A stretch of 64,000 bases of DNA from Helichrysum umbraculigerum. Lineage: Eukaryota > Streptophyta > Magnoliopsida > Asterales > Asteraceae. Both the position numbers and the translations under genes were made by a program. Shown piece after piece: positions 12,150 to 25,559 of this stretch. The DNA is taken from positions 214,774,250 through 214,838,249 of the forward strand of contig CATIUR010000001.1 in the NCBI GenBank assembly GCA_949592205.1. Reading direction: 5' to 3'. The notes below the pieces were generated by a model that ran no database searches, had not been told where the DNA came from, and saw only the letters and a list, made by a program, of their open reading frames with translations. The first letter of the stretch is position 1; every line of letters begins with the position of its first letter.

Positions 12150-15100
12150 ATCAGATAAGTACCGGGATGTAAATTATATAACATTGTCCATATTCCAAAA
12201 ACTCATCACTGAGATCAAGACAACAAATTGTACTTCCAGCGCGCTTCACAAATCTTTCGTTTTCACTGCATTCGCAAATGAAGATTCTCCTCTTCAATGA
12301 CAGTGGTATTAGACAGTTTATATGTATACAATATATATACATCATACATTTACTTTAATTCAGTACTCATCTAATAGTGTAAAGTATTGAGGTTAAAGTA
12401 TTAATAATGGTTGGTGTCCTACCACTTATAACACAAGTAAACTCCGATCACTGGAATAGATAACGGTTTAAATTTGACATGAGCAAGATATGAAAATCTG
12501 ACTTTTTATGTTTTTCAATGTGTTAATTAGAGGATAGAAGTTCACCTGTGCTCTTATTCAGTCTAAGGTGCACCATTTCGCCGATCGTGGTTAAATGATC
12601 TTGACCTGAAACCCAAAACATTTTGAAACAAATTTGATTTGTAGGTTATGTCGCCCGGAACTCAACCAAACAAGCGTCTATATTATTGATTTTAGGTTTC
12701 AATTGTTCATATGGTTCTGTCACCTCATTCTTTGATTTCCAGGAACAAAGTTAGCCACACTTACACCTATCTCGTGTCTCTGTATCGAACATAAAATACC
12801 TCAAGAACACCATACGATGAGATTGGTCTGGCAGAAAATCGATTGGGGACGGTGCTTCATAATTACAAATAACATAAATCAATAAATAATCAAAAAAGAA
12901 AAAAATATATTGGAAGTCATCATTCTTACAAACATCATAAAATAAGTTTGACTATGATGCATTATAGTTTTTGTAATCATATTTGACAGAAAACGATTTA
13001 TAATTTATATTTATAATTGGGGTCACCCGGCTTGGTTTGACCGTGTTTGTCTTGTTACCCAACTCTTCCATCGTCCCATTTTTTTTCACCTCTAGTCCAA
13101 GCATTCGATATAAACAATGAGAGTCTCTGGATATGTACCTGAAACTGATTTCCTAGTTCCCTTCAAATTGTTGGGGCTACTCGAATATACCGAAAAGACA
13201 GTCGCAGATTCTTCTTGATCGTTTATTTGTGAGCCTGCCGTTCAAAATCATAAACCTGATAAAAACAATTATTACCTAACTATAACAGGCTAAATACTTT
13301 TAGGTTGCAACAGAATTACTGTGTTATTCTGTTATTGATAAACACATCAATAGCTTTAGCAAATGAAACACTCAAATAAACCTAAATCACGATTAACAAA
13401 TTCCAAACAATAAATCCACGTGTGGTTGTATGAAGACATTTAATCATAGAGATGGTATGCATCAAACCCAAAAACGTTACAATTAATAATTGATGAAATT
13501 CTTTAACGAAACCTCAAGTACCTGCAGACCAGACACAGACCAAAACCCATAATCAAGTTCCATATCAATCAATATAACCAATTAATTTGCAAGTTACTTA
13601 ATACTGTAAACAATAAAAAGAAAGCTAATGAGGAGTGAAGTAGTGTAACGAAGTTTAAATTTGTATGTTATATAACTTATATTAGAAGATGAGAACAAAC
13701 CTTTTGGCGAGCAAGAGAGGAAACCAACAGTAACTAAATTCAACACCTAATTCGTGATGATCATGGTCAACCCCCAGCCCATATTTACACATTTCCCAAC
13801 CCACTCTATTTAACACCTAATTTAGAACATTAACGGGTCAACTTGCCTATACTATAACTCTATGTTTTAAGCAAAATCCACGATGCATATATAAGCAGCC
13901 CTTTCCGCAATACAAAAGGCCCGAAGCAGTACTCAGGTGCTTGTATCGATAAAGCATTAAAGAATTATATAAGAGCCAACACTAATTTCATCCATTGTTA
14001 AAACAGGTTGCAAGAGATTGTAACAACACTTACACACATAAGCATAACATAATTCGATAGTGTGAGTAGATATATGAATAACACAAAGCCCTTAACTACT
14101 ATTAATTCATCTAACGTCTAATCCTTAGAAACACCAATAAAACAAGATTCTCAAATACCATTAATTACCTAGATCCTCATGTAACAAAGTATGGAGCGTC
14201 AACCAAACTCAAATAACCTTCCTATCAATTATATGAAAAGGAAACAGTATATTTGATCTTCTTATCAGGGAAAAAAGTGAACAAATAAAAAAAATGCATC
14301 AATGACCAACTTATTTGAAGTGAGCTAGTTAAGCTTAGTGACTATGATACAATCACTAACTTAGACACACACGAAACACATCCTCCTCTTAAATTAGAAT
14401 CTCGTCAAATTTATTTTTCTTGAAATTTTGAAAAGTCAGTTGACAGCAAGTTTGATTACTATTCGTCTACAACAGGACAATTTTTATTAATTTTGTTAAG
14501 CCAAGGGAACAAAATTAAAATAAAAAACAAATGTGAACTTTAAATTAAGAACAAAAGAACAGATATTGTAGTGTGGTAAGCTTTCTTTTTTCAGTTACTG
14601 TGTGCAAGTGGTGGCAAAATGGTCGGGTTGGGCCAAATGGGTTTTGTGTCAAAATGTATATTTTGGAAAAGGTTGAATGACTCGAAGCCTCGCTAACTTC
14701 ACAAACAGGCAGGGAGATTCATCATGTGAGATATCCTGAAAACGGTAGCTTTATCAAATTAATATCCGAGAGAAATTAAGAATTCACAGTAAGATTGATA
14801 TGAACAAATATGATATTTGTCATGATATTCTTATCAAAATTTTAAGAGACGGCTTATACTACGATATTCACTTTTAAAAATGCAACGTCAACTCTTAAAT
14901 ATCTAAAAGTTCATACTATTAGCAAATACATAAAAGATCATGTCTAGCCAAAGCATGTTTCTCAATAGAAAAGGCTCCCTGATCACATTCATAATAATGA
15001 ATTACCTAATACCTATACCTATTACCTATACCTAATTATATGATAAGGTTTGCAAGAAATTCAAAGGCTTACCAGAATAAAGAAAATGTGTTGACATTTA

Positions 15101-17497
15101 CTGCAAAAAAATTCACCCACCTGCAAAAAAATATGTTGACATTTTCAGCATAAAGAAAACGTTCCATGATGCACACTATTTGGTTGTACCTCGATGTCTA
15201 CGGTAACCCTGCATCAAACATCAAAACTATGGTGAATCACTACAATAAAATTAAGTACATGATTAAGTACATCACCCAATTTCACACCTACAGTATTCAT
15301 TCCTTGATTAAGTACATCACCATCATATACGACGTATTAAAAAGTGGTGTACCCAACACATAAATCAATATAAAGATTATAATGTATCCCGTGCACAACT
15401 TCAACTTTTTTTAAAAATAGGTGGGCAAGATGTGTATGTCATGTGGTGTATTGATCCAAGATGGAATTTCAGGCCAAAATAGGCATGTTTAGTCAATTTT
15501 GAAATATATAAACAACTAATGCGTTAAGAATAATACTACCCTGCTTATAATTCGTGCAGCTTTAGTCTCAAGGTGCTCAACCACTTACGCTTCATTTAGC
15601 TCTGATATCAAACCCATTATTCTGTTAAGTTTGAACAATAAGATGTTACATGTAATAGATGTGGCCTCTAGATAATACAACAAACTTCAGCTGATATAAA
15701 AAGTGTTTTAAAATTAACAGTAAAGAACTACCAAATTATGTCGTAAGCATCACGAGCAACAGGTTGCACCAATTTCATATCTTCACTAATTGTTTCTCTT
15801 GAATCTTAAGAAAAATAAAAATTTCTTAGTTACATATAATCGGGTAAAAATAGTTATTCAGAATGATAAAAAAAAAATTAATAGCAAAAATGAGCTGAAA
15901 TCAAAAGATCACAAACATAAATAGTAGTTCACCATCCAAACTTCGCATCCATTTATTTATTGTATCGAACAGTCAGTGTGAGTCACATAATTGGCTTTTA
16001 TCTACCAAACACAACATTCATCGCAAGTGCAACATGGACTACGAAGTGTTCTTGATGTTGCAACGTCCTGAAATCGGTTTAAAAGGATCAAATATTTAGA
16101 GATTTATAAACTAAGTAAATGAGTAAACAAACATTTGTCTAAATAACTGTAGATCGTATCATACTTCATGAATAGCATATTATAAAACCCGTTGTGTATC
16201 CGCGTGTCTCAAGAATAGACTGTTCACATGAATCTGAGCTTGAACTTTCATGATTATTGTGTACACATCATTCTATGACGATCACAATAAACACTAACCA
16301 AAATTGAATTATAAATGAAGTCTGTAACTTCTTATTAAATGAAACCAAGCAATATTTAAAAATAAATAAATAAAAAGATGAGACAAAATGATTATTTATG
16401 TCATCCTACCAAGCATTGTGGTAGATGTCTTATGAATCATCTCAAATGTCTCATTCTGCATTAAGTAGCTAAATCACACCTAGTCTGTTGTAAAACTGGA
16501 GGCATTTATTGAAGACATCAGAACTTATAAGACAGACAATGATGTTTTTGAATGATAAGAGTCTACTAAAAGATAAAAAAAAATGATATGTTGCTCTTGA
16601 GCACTTGAAATGCATTAAACAATACCCTTCTTTAGTTTGATCACCTTCACAATATGCACGGTCACTGTAACTAACTCCCTACCATTTGCATAGAGCATCG
16701 ACGTTGTTCCCTGCAATTTAAGAAAAATACGTCCCAGGTTGAGGCACCAAGGACCTATTATTATTTCAATAATGCATTTCATCAAGCACCTCTAGAAACT
16801 AAAAAGCATTTTACCCTTCGTCGTGTGTTGATGCCATAAAAGTAAATATCGTTTGAAATCTTCATCTTCTTCAATTATATTCATTCAATTCAAAGGCATA
16901 CATTTTTCCACCAATATCATTATGACATGATTCCCTTTCAGGTCTGCAACAATATCTTCCATTAAACAAAAATTTACATTAGCATTGAAAAGAGCAATAT
17001 AAAGAGCACAAAAATGGCCCAAGATCTTTTTCAAGCATATTATCAAACAGTTGGTATGCATATATATTTTGTTCTCATCAAAATTAATATAAACATTCCG
17101 TTGATCATAACCATTATATGTTTGATGCAAAAAACCTGAAAAAGATCTTATATATATAATCTGGTCTGAGTAATTCATTGAAGGTGACCAAAATCATCTC
17201 AATTCCTTGTCATAAGCAATAATAAAACGTAGGCTCCTAAAACATCCAAACACAACCTATCAAACCTAAAACATTAATAAGTCGTAAATCATAAAAGCGT
17301 TGAATATACGTCAATACATGTACATAATATATACAGTTTTATAATTGAAATAGATATAATTGTACCTGTTTGACATATTCGGCAATCTCAGGACCGATAG
17401 CGTCCAAAGTAGCGGGGATTAGAAGATTAGATGTTGAACTATAGTTCTTAATGACGATGGTAGGGTTCTAGTATTTGCTCGTACGATCAGGATTCAT
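12150..17497 (-). pseudogene. Decayed multi-exon protein-coding gene, family not recognised
   Basis: Several short blocks on the minus strand are bounded by AG acceptors and GT donors and read as ordinary protein: 17366-17497 (ATG start, 44 codons, with TAG at codon 10; contains IPATLDAIGPEIAEYVKQ), 16815-16943 (acidic, EEDEDFKRYLLLWHQ, needs a frame change), 16615-16710 (LYANGRELVTVTVHIVKV, ends in a stop), 15732-15804 (SEDMKLVQPVARDAYDIIW), about 15556-15610 (VEHLETKAARIISR), 13139-13234 (ATVFSVYSSSPNNLKG), about 12797-12870 (APSPIDFLPDQSHRMVFL) and 12546-12605 (DHLTTIGEMVHLRLNKST). In-frame stops and at least one frame change suggest a pseudogene. I could not name the family. The exon set was found by eye and may be incomplete or partly wrong. 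Confidence 0.4.
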
Positions 17498-17655
17498 TTG
17501 TTTGGCTATTTGTTTACATGAGAGATTGAAAAAAAAAAGAAGAAGATGAGCGCTCTATGATTTTCTGCTTCCGCCTGCTTTTGAAAAAAAAAACAGGGGT
17601 AAAATGGAATGGCGCTGATTTGGGGATGGCGTGATTATCAATGAGGGGTAATATG

Positions 17656-20600
17656 TGTGACACCTCGCAATTTTGAATACAATTAAGTACACTAAACATT
17701 TGCATTTTAGGCTAATTCCCTGCTTAAGTGAATTCACAACAAATTTTAGAGGTAAGTCTAGCAAAGCCCAACTAGTTAATACGCGTAGTATTACATATTT
17801 TGCAATTAGTATAATTACGTACAAAACATTCAGAATGAACCCGACAAAAATATGGACGTTGGTGAAAACATTTCTATAAATAACTTGAATCTATTTTTAG
17901 AAGTTATTTATCCTATATTATTAATTTCATATAACAGTACACTAAAAACTTAGGCGTTTTGATTAAAACGTAACAAATGCAGTAAAAATGCGCAAATCGA
18001 ATTCGACAACCAAATGAAACTCGATAAATATTTCGGTAACTCAAAATAAAGTATTTTAAGAATACTTCAATTGAAAATAATTCCAAACATATTGTTAATT
18101 AAAACCACGCAAAATAACGTTATGCGATTTAACGTTTTAACACAAATAACGAGTAAAGGACCACCGTACGCAATACAGTCTGGAAACCGAAGATTAAAAC
18201 TCACCACTCACCACATGGGGCCCATGTGGGCTGGCCCACCATGTGACCACCACCTCTTTTGCCCACTCTTGTTACATGCAAATATCAATCATCATTTCTA
18301 TTACATGAACCATTTACATTACATGCACTTCTCATTTCTCACCTTACACTCTTCACACAATTCCTCTAACCACTCTCTAGACTCCCTTCTCTCTCTAAAC
18401 TCAATAAAAAGATCACCACCAAACCACCACCATCACCATCATTTATCCACCATAAACCGCCATCGACCGCTCATCGAAAAATCGAGAAAATACACTATTG
18501 AAGCTCTTTTCTTCCTATATTCATCATTTCTTTGTAAGAGCACATACTCTTTCTTTAGATCTGATTGCATATTATTTAATTACATGTTTTATGGCTCATG
18601 TAACTAGATTATGTCCAAATTAAAAGCAAAAACACGTTTTTAAAGATTATATGTAAAAACACTAAATCAGTCCCAGAAAACTCAGTCCACTAAATCGACC
18701 ATAACTTGAATTCTAGGAGGAGTTAGACAACTAATTTTTTTTTAAAAGTTGCGTATGGAAAATATCTACAAAAAGTTCTTCTTTGGCTCTTTCAAGAAAA
18801 GTACAGATTTTTATCTACGAACTGATCTTTGAGTCTGGTTTGATGATAGTCGAAAAACGAGTTCGGTTATTACGCGGAATTATTTACCTATGTAAATGGA
18901 CACCATAAATCTTAGGAATTTTATGTTAGACACTAGAATAGTAGAAGATCAGTTGATAAAATTTGTGGACCTTTATTTTGTACCAGAACTAGTTGAAATG
19001 TGTGGCGAAACAAACCGACAAAACCGAAAACACAACTTTTGGACTGTTTTGACACTTTTATGAAAACCGACACTTCGGACCGACCATAAAACGTAACGAT
19101 AATTTTCTAATGGTTATTTAACATATTTAAGACTTTTGTAAAAGTTTCGGGTCAAACCGAACACGTTTGACCAAGTCAACCGAAACGAGCCTCGGTATGA
19201 AAAGAAAACGTGAAACGAAATGTAAAACGTTAGATTTTGGATCGAAACAAGTATTTAGTTGTTATACTATAAAACTTGAACAAAGATGATGTTATGATAT
19301 TTACGGATAACGATACACGCGTTGAAACACATAAATAAAAACGTATACTTTTACAAGTAAATAAACGAAACAAACATAATAATAACACTTTGGGAATAAT
19401 TATTACAAAACCGTCACCAACGGGCCGTACATGTTTTCAAAACTTCAAACGTAGACATCAAATAAATACTTTGGACATAATTTGGTTGAATGAACACTAG
19501 CATGGATGGTCAACTAAGACGTCCCCTTACTTATACTTATAATCTCATATGTTTAGGGCATTAGGAGATTATCGACTAGGATTACTTTTGGGCTTAGGCT
19601 TTGCTAGCACTCGCACACTTTTAGCTCACCAGGTGAGTTCACAGCCCCTACTTTTACTGTTTTACTGCTTTTAACTCAGGGGTGGAAAACATAGCAACTA
19701 TTTTTGCTACATTATGCAACAACTGTTTATAAATGCTTTAACCTTTATACGAATTGATTACGATTATGCTCTTACTACTACAAACTGTTTAACTCTGAAA
19801 TGTGATTTCATACTATTACTTGAACTGATTTACGAAACGACTTACAAACAACTTTTAGGAACATGACAAACGAATCTTGGTTCGTATCTAGTTATACAAC
19901 TCTGTAGGCTAGAAGCCCTCGTGGATACAGACCATAACCATTAGCTAGGTGACACTAGACACTGAATATACGGATAGTACTATCGGCGTGACGTCCCTTC
20001 AACTAAGAGCGGAGCGTATATTTAAATAGTCCTAGAGGCAACAACAACTGTTTGGTCATGTTTTGGTTATGGAATTAGATAGTGCCATTACTCGTAGGTC
20101 TAGCTAACCTTCGAGGGATTCCGTCATTGTTAATTCTTTCCACGATTACGACAACGATTTATAGGAAAGGGTATTTCCTACGATTACTATACTTTTGGGA
20201 AGCCCCCAACGAAACCATACTTGTGAACGATACAAACTTAATTTGAAAATGCGTTTTCAACGAAACACTTTGACTGAAGTCAACAACATACAAATAACTT
20301 ACTTAAATTACGAAACAATTACAATTTTGACTGGAGGTCAACGATTTACAAACAAAACTGGTTTAACAACTAAACATAAAACCTGTGAATTCACTCAACA
20401 TTGTTGTTGACTTTTTACTATGTTTTTCAGGGAATTAGCTGCACACGTATGACCGCCTGCACTTTTGGAATCTAGGCAACCCATGAAGAGTTAGGATGCC
20501 ATCTTTTGAGACAAATGAATTTCTTTTGTATAACTAATATGCTTTTAGTCATATCAACGAAATCCACTTTTGTAAAACTTAACTACTTTTCTACTACTAC

Positions 20601-20769
20601 GATTTGACGAATCGTAAACTTTTGATATTAATATTTATGGCATCTTAATATATATGTTCTGCGATATCCATATGCTCTGATCTGCGTGTTTGTCCTACGT
20701 TTACGTCAGCACCCCTACTTATCCAAATGCTTCCGCTAAACACCGTTGACCGAATTTGGGGGTGCGACA
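17656..20769 (+). mobile_element. Solo LTR of a gypsy-type element, 5-bp target duplication
   Basis: Starts TGTGACACC and ends GGTGCGACA, imperfect inverted ends, and is flanked on both sides by ATATG (17651-17655 and 20770-20774). No primer site, polypurine tract or coding sequence lies inside, so it is best read as a solo LTR left by LTR-LTR recombination. Plus orientation follows from the CAT/CAC-rich leader near 18420-18450, the GTAAG-type donor near 18535 and the AG-exon-GT unit at 19557-19632. It shares that unit and flanking sequence with the LTR piece at 61650-64000 (reverse orientation). At 3114 bp it is long for an LTR, but such lengths are known in plant gypsy elements. Confidence 0.85.
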
Positions 20770-20774
20770 ATATG

Positions 20775-21169
20775 GTACTTTAATAATAAGGCTAGAGATT
20801 TATTGGGTAATCACAATTAGGGATAGTTATAAACTTAAAAGCTAATGAAAAAAAGATTAGGCTAATCAAGCCCTCTTTTAATATATAAGAGGGATTCAAC
20901 GTTTGGTTCAACTTGCTTTTCTAAAAAGTTACATAACGTAAAATAAAAATTTAACATTGAAGTTTGGTATGAGTGGAATGACTATAGTCAAGGTGAAAAA
21001 AAAAACGATACAAAACTTGGAGACGGGTTGGATTGGAATTTTTTTTTCAAAGTTTAATGGGTTAATAAACAACAAGAGCATTAAACTTTTACAAAATATT
21101 CACTTTAGGAAATGATTAAAAAGTGTTTACGTAAATAGTGCCCCAAGAGCAATGTTTTAATTTACTTTA
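20775..21169. repeat. Unassigned stretch with a diverged copy of a local duplicated segment
   Basis: Bases about 20895-21045 resemble 36533-36680: the same order of words (tttggttcaacttgc, gaagtttgg, agtcaaggtga, gacgggttg) with scattered changes. No gene is visible. The stretch ends at the Helitron start. Confidence 0.55.
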
Positions 21170-23131
21170 TCCCTACTATATTTATAACAAAACCTAAAAT
21201 CAGTAGACAATCTAAGTTTAACCCCCCTTATTAAATCTAAACCATTCAATATATTAACCTAACTAATTATTCATCATTGATCTTAATCCCCAACCTTTTC
21301 CATAATAAGTAGTGTTAATTTTTACTAATTTACTTAATTACCCTCATTTGCTCCATAATAATTATTAACTTTCAAATTACAATGTTTGACTCCTTCTACC
21401 ATCAAATAAATGAGTCTTATGGCACGCTCGTTTTAAGAGCTTATAGGAGTTTGGAGCTTGTAGCTTATAGCTTATAGTTTTCATAAGCTCCGTTTGGCAA
21501 CCAAAATTTTAAGTAGCTTATGGTTTTTATAAGCTCCAAAACCATAAGCTACTTGGAGTATGTTTGGCACAACTAGCTGGAGCTGATAGCTTGTAGCTGG
21601 TAGCTTATAGCTGGAGCTTTTGGTAATATTTGTGTTTGGCAGATTAGCTGGAGCTTGTAGCTTATGAATGTAAAATGACATAAAATGACAAATATATTAA
21701 TTTTAAAAGATGATATATAATTACTTGAAAGATATTTATGTAATTTCATTTTCCATAAGCTACAAACTACTTCCATAAGCTACTTCAAGTAGCTTATGGT
21801 TTTGGAGCTTATGGAAACCATAAGCTACTCAAAATTTTGATAGCCAAACGAAGCTTATGAAAACCATAAGCTACAAGCTTCCATAAGCTCTTAAAATGAG
21901 TGTGCCAAATTCTCTCTGAATTTCAAATTTTAAATTATTTATGGAAACAAATTCCTTTCATTTCTCCTACTAATAGCTTGATGATTTATTTGTCAAAAAA
22001 AATGAAATTCTTTCAACATATTTAATCATTCAAATGCTTTTTTTTTATCTTGATGGGGAAGATTGAAATTTGGCGATGGATATCAAAGGAGTAGAAGTTC
22101 AACAAAAATCAGTTTCAGCTACCTTCGATCTGTCAAAAGTCTTTGCTTAAATCAAGGATTTTTTAAAAAAAAATGTATATTTCTCAATTATCACTTTCAG
22201 TTTTGTGCATTATTTGATTTGATCTGAAGTGAGGGCTTTTACCGTATCAATTGTTTTAGAACGGATCAAGAAAACCTTTTATTCACCATCAAAATTCAAT
22301 AAGATGAGGGCTTATTTTTGGTTGAATTGATCGAGTATCATCATCAAGTCTTTCTTTTATGTTTAATTAGGTGATACATGTGATTTGTTTATAAGGATTC
22401 GTATGTGGGAAGAAATGCTACGTTGGTTCAAAGCGTATGAAACATAAACAACATTGGAGGTAATTACAATGATATGATATAAAGGTATCTCTGATTTTAA
22501 TTCTTCCGTTTTGATAAAGTGTATCGATATTGGTATTACAACTCGGATAAATTTTTATCTTCTGATCATCCGCTACCATCTTTTGTTTAATTGTTTGGTG
22601 AGACGTAACTTTATTGTCATTATATAAGCTTCTATAGATATGTTGTTGTAAAGTTCGTATGGTTTGTAATGTTTTTTTGTTGGTTTGTTGTAGTTATTGG
22701 AGTTGAAGATGATGCAAGCTAGCTAGCTAGGGCGATGGTCAAACTGATAGATTTGTTGTGGTGAAATCGATGGTGCCTTGGGCTGCATCGAACATGTTTC
22801 ATGATCTTAGTGTATCGTATCAAGGTACCGAAGAGCATGAAAATCGTACTCCAAATCATATAAATATCAAGGTGTATGTTTGTATATCAATATTCGGTTC
22901 ACTCTTGTATGTCCCTCGACCTACAATATCAAATGTTTCTTCTTGATGTGTTAATCTCCAATATAATTATGCTTTCCCTCTTCGGATAACACGAACAAAG
23001 AAACCTCCTCCGTTTACAATCATTGGATATATATTGAAAGATCGAAACTTAAAGATCACCTTCATTGTTTGTGATTAGTTATATAATAAATAAACATGTT
23101 TAATCCCGCGAATTCGCGGGTTATATTCTAG
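21170..23131 (+). mobile_element. Non-autonomous Helitron
   Basis: Begins TCCCTACTATATTTATAA after an A and ends with a perfect 16-base palindrome, CCCGCGAATTCGCGGG (23105-23120), followed seven bases later by CTAG (23128-23131) and a T. A 5' TC, a 3' hairpin shortly before CTRR and insertion between A and T are the structural marks of Helitrons. No Rep/helicase sequence is present, so it depends on another element for movement. A foldback MITE (21421-21906) is nested in it. The rest (about 21910-23100) shows no recognisable captured gene; the open frame at 22758-22946 has no known motif. Confidence 0.72.
21421..21906. mobile_element. Foldback MITE nested in the Helitron
   Basis: Ends match as an inverted repeat: ggcacgctcgttttaagagc on the left and gctcttaaaatgagtgtgcc on the right. 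The interior is built from many copies of short words such as agcttatag, agcttgtag and ccataagctac in both orientations, so the element can fold on itself. No clear target duplication was found, so the superfamily stays open. Confidence 0.68.
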
Positions 23132-23132
23132 T

Positions 23133-23488
23133 TTAAATTTAAAGCATTAATAAATCTCAAAGTTTCCATGTTTATAATTGATCTTGAAATAATCTAATTT
23201 ACATGGGTTAATAGAAAATATGTTACTCTACTTTGCGAAAATATTCAAGTAGGCACTGGACTATTAATTTATTCAATTGAATTACTAAACTTAATAAATA
23301 GTGATATGTAAGTTACCTAACTTATAAAGATTAACAAATAGATCAGTTTACTTAACTTATAAATTTAATTAGGTTACTAAAATTCTTAAAATTACAACGT
23401 AAAATAGTGTACTTTAGATTTGGATATAGTTTACTAATTCAGTTATATAAATTAATAGTCTAATAATCTACTTGAACATTTTTGCTAA
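23133..23488. other. AT-rich intergenic stretch
   Basis: No gene or element recognised between the Helitron end and the small MITE. Repeated words built on ttacttaacttataaa near 23310-23370 give weak internal repetition. Confidence 0.5.
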
Positions 23489-23595
23489 GGGAGATGATAA
23501 TGCCACAGGAAGATCCTATAGGTACATAGGAATTTATCATCTCCCTTTATTTGCTTGTATCTTCATCATTTTTGCCTGTGGCATTATCACCTCCC
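23489..23595. mobile_element. 107-bp MITE with 9-bp target duplication (Mutator-like)
   Basis: Terminal inverted repeats gggagatgataatgccacag and ctgtggcattatcacctccc enclose about 65 bases. Direct repeats TTTTGCTAA flank it at 23480-23488 and 23596-23604. A 9-bp duplication is typical of Mutator-like elements. It has no coding capacity. Confidence 0.82.
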
Positions 23596-23604
23596 TTTTG
23601 CTAA

Positions 23605-24468
23605 GTTGAATAACCTATTTGTCTATTGGAAAATGATTGGTATGACCAAACAGGTAGACCTAAATATTGGCCTAAAATTTTGATTGGTAGATGTGAAATA
23701 CTGAAAAATTGATTGGGTGAGATTAAGGGAGAGAAAAAATTCAATCAATCAGAAAATTAGGTCTTATTTTAGACCTACCTAAGTAGTTCTATTTAGCATT
23801 ACTCTTGTCTATTAACCCAATTTATATTTATGAAATATGATTTATAAATATAGAAAATGAGTGTTTTAATAAATGCATGAAAAGATAATTAATGAACCAA
23901 GGGCACCCTCCATCAAAACCCATACATAATTTTGTTAATTTTTCTGTCCACACACCACCTAACCACTCTACTCTGTTCCGATTTCCGAAAGCATTTTTCA
24001 TTCCAAGCCCACTATATTAGTTAGTTAGGCCCGTAAAGCAACAGAATGGACTTCAAGTGCGCTGCAGACTGTGTCACTGCGTCCAATCACAGACATCGTA
24101 CTCAACAAGTGAAAGTTGGAGGACATGTTGGATCCGCAAAAGTGTTCCATCTTAAATAAATACCATTTGAGTAAGATCCCTGAGACTATGAGTACGACTG
24201 TAAACGAACCGAATACACACGGACACAAACGGCCTCGTTTATGTTATTTCGTTTAACTTTAACCAGAATTGATCGAACACGAATGCTTAGGCGAACCAAT
24301 TTTCTAGTTCACGTTCCATGTTCGTTTATGTTTCTTCATTAAGAAGTTAAACGAGCTTTTTACCGAAAGTTTCACGAACTGTTCAACATTTGGTTCATTT
24401 ACAGCTGGCTTATCTAAAAATGATCAAAAGTATGATTTGAGATTTAACCATGAGGTGGTGGTGGCAGT
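23605..24468. repeat. Intergenic stretch, left half of a locally duplicated segment
   Basis: Bases about 23930-24465 match, with divergence, 34250-34340 and 35905-36890: shared words include cacaccacctaac, gcaacagaatggacttca, cgtccaatca, gacatc, gtgaaagtt and the ggtggtgg run. The match resumes after the LARD at 30642. No gene is visible; the open frames here are short and unsupported. Confidence 0.6.
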
Positions 24469-24801
24469 TGTTCATGTACCATGCACTTGGGCTTCAAGCC
24501 CATGGGCTCCCTTAATGGGCTGCCCCCTCCCCTTTATAAAGGGAAACCCTAGCAAATAAAAAAGGAGGGATTCATTGATGAAATAGGAAGGAGAGGAAGG
24601 GCAGCCCCTTCTCTCCATCATCTTCTCCATCAAGATGAGCTTTGCTCATCACCCAAAACCCATCTTCATAGATGGTATCATACCGATTCTCGCCACCCTT
24701 AGTTTCGTTCGATACACTCTAATGGGTCCTTACGCAAGTCGCGGAGAGCATCGAATCGGTCCAATCCAACCCGCACTCAAGTGTAAAATTATGCTTGATC
24801 A
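24469..24801 (+). repeat. Left LTR of the LARD element
   Basis: 333 bp, TG to CA. TATA-like tttataaaggg lies at about 24534-24544, a plausible promoter for the element RNA. The 64-codon open frame from 24635 is also present in the right LTR but has no known motif. Confidence 0.9.
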
Positions 24802-24803
24802 AA

Positions 24804-24820
24804 TGGCGCCATCCGTGGGA
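24804..24820 (+). other. Primer binding site of the LARD element
   Basis: TGGCGCCATCCGTGGGA starts two bases after the LTR. Sequences of this TGGCGCC form serve as primer sites in many plant LTR elements; the exact tRNA was not determined. Confidence 0.65.
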
Positions 24821-25559
24821 CCTGAATAATAGGTCTCGTGTTCTCGTAATCAATCAATATCGCGAGTTACATCTAACTCGCATCAGTAAGTTTCCGTTTA
24901 TACTTTCTTGATTCTCCAGCTTTTCTAGAATGACGTGTGTAAATTCTGACCAGGAGGTCATATTCATGGGAAAATAGATCATCCGTTTTAGGTAAATTGC
25001 AAAACAAGAGTGAAACTTTGGTTTGAATCTCTTGGAAACCGAACACACAACAACCAGGGAACTATAAAACAAATTAATGGGACACAAGTTTATTCATTTT
25101 TTATGCTAGTGTATAAAATTCAAACCTAAAGCGATCCTCATCTGATGTGTCACGTGGATTCACATACAACAGCCCATTTGATCTTTTTTTTTTCTTCAAA
25201 TAATTATGGTGAATCCAAATAACATGACCTGCATGTACTATAATTAACTTGCTGAAGCATAATCATGATGATTATGTTAACAAATGGGCTGTCGCATTTA
25301 CAAATGTTGCTAAACATTAGGGCAATTTTAGTAGCACGCCAAGTGTTCGATAAAATGCCTCAACCAATTGTATCATTTTTATTACACATTGTACAACATT
25401 GTATTGCTCGGTGTAGTATCTAATTGTCAACAGGCAACGAAGTGCACAATCATGTCTGATGTTGCTCAAACCCCTCGAAAATCTTAGTTACAAGCGTTGT
25501 AACGAGCCAAATCGCAATCATCATGGCCTGATTGCTGGCCTACTATCGCGTCAATGTTT

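Noticed and set aside
15580..15620. Reverse-complement primer-site-like sequence (gctctgatatca)
   Set aside because: No LTR end next to it and no retroelement coding sequence nearby; it also overlaps a coding-like block of the decayed gene.
18071..18607. 178-codon open frame on the plus strand
   Set aside because: It lies inside the solo LTR, in its leader region; the His-rich part is the CAC/CAT leader. No known domain.
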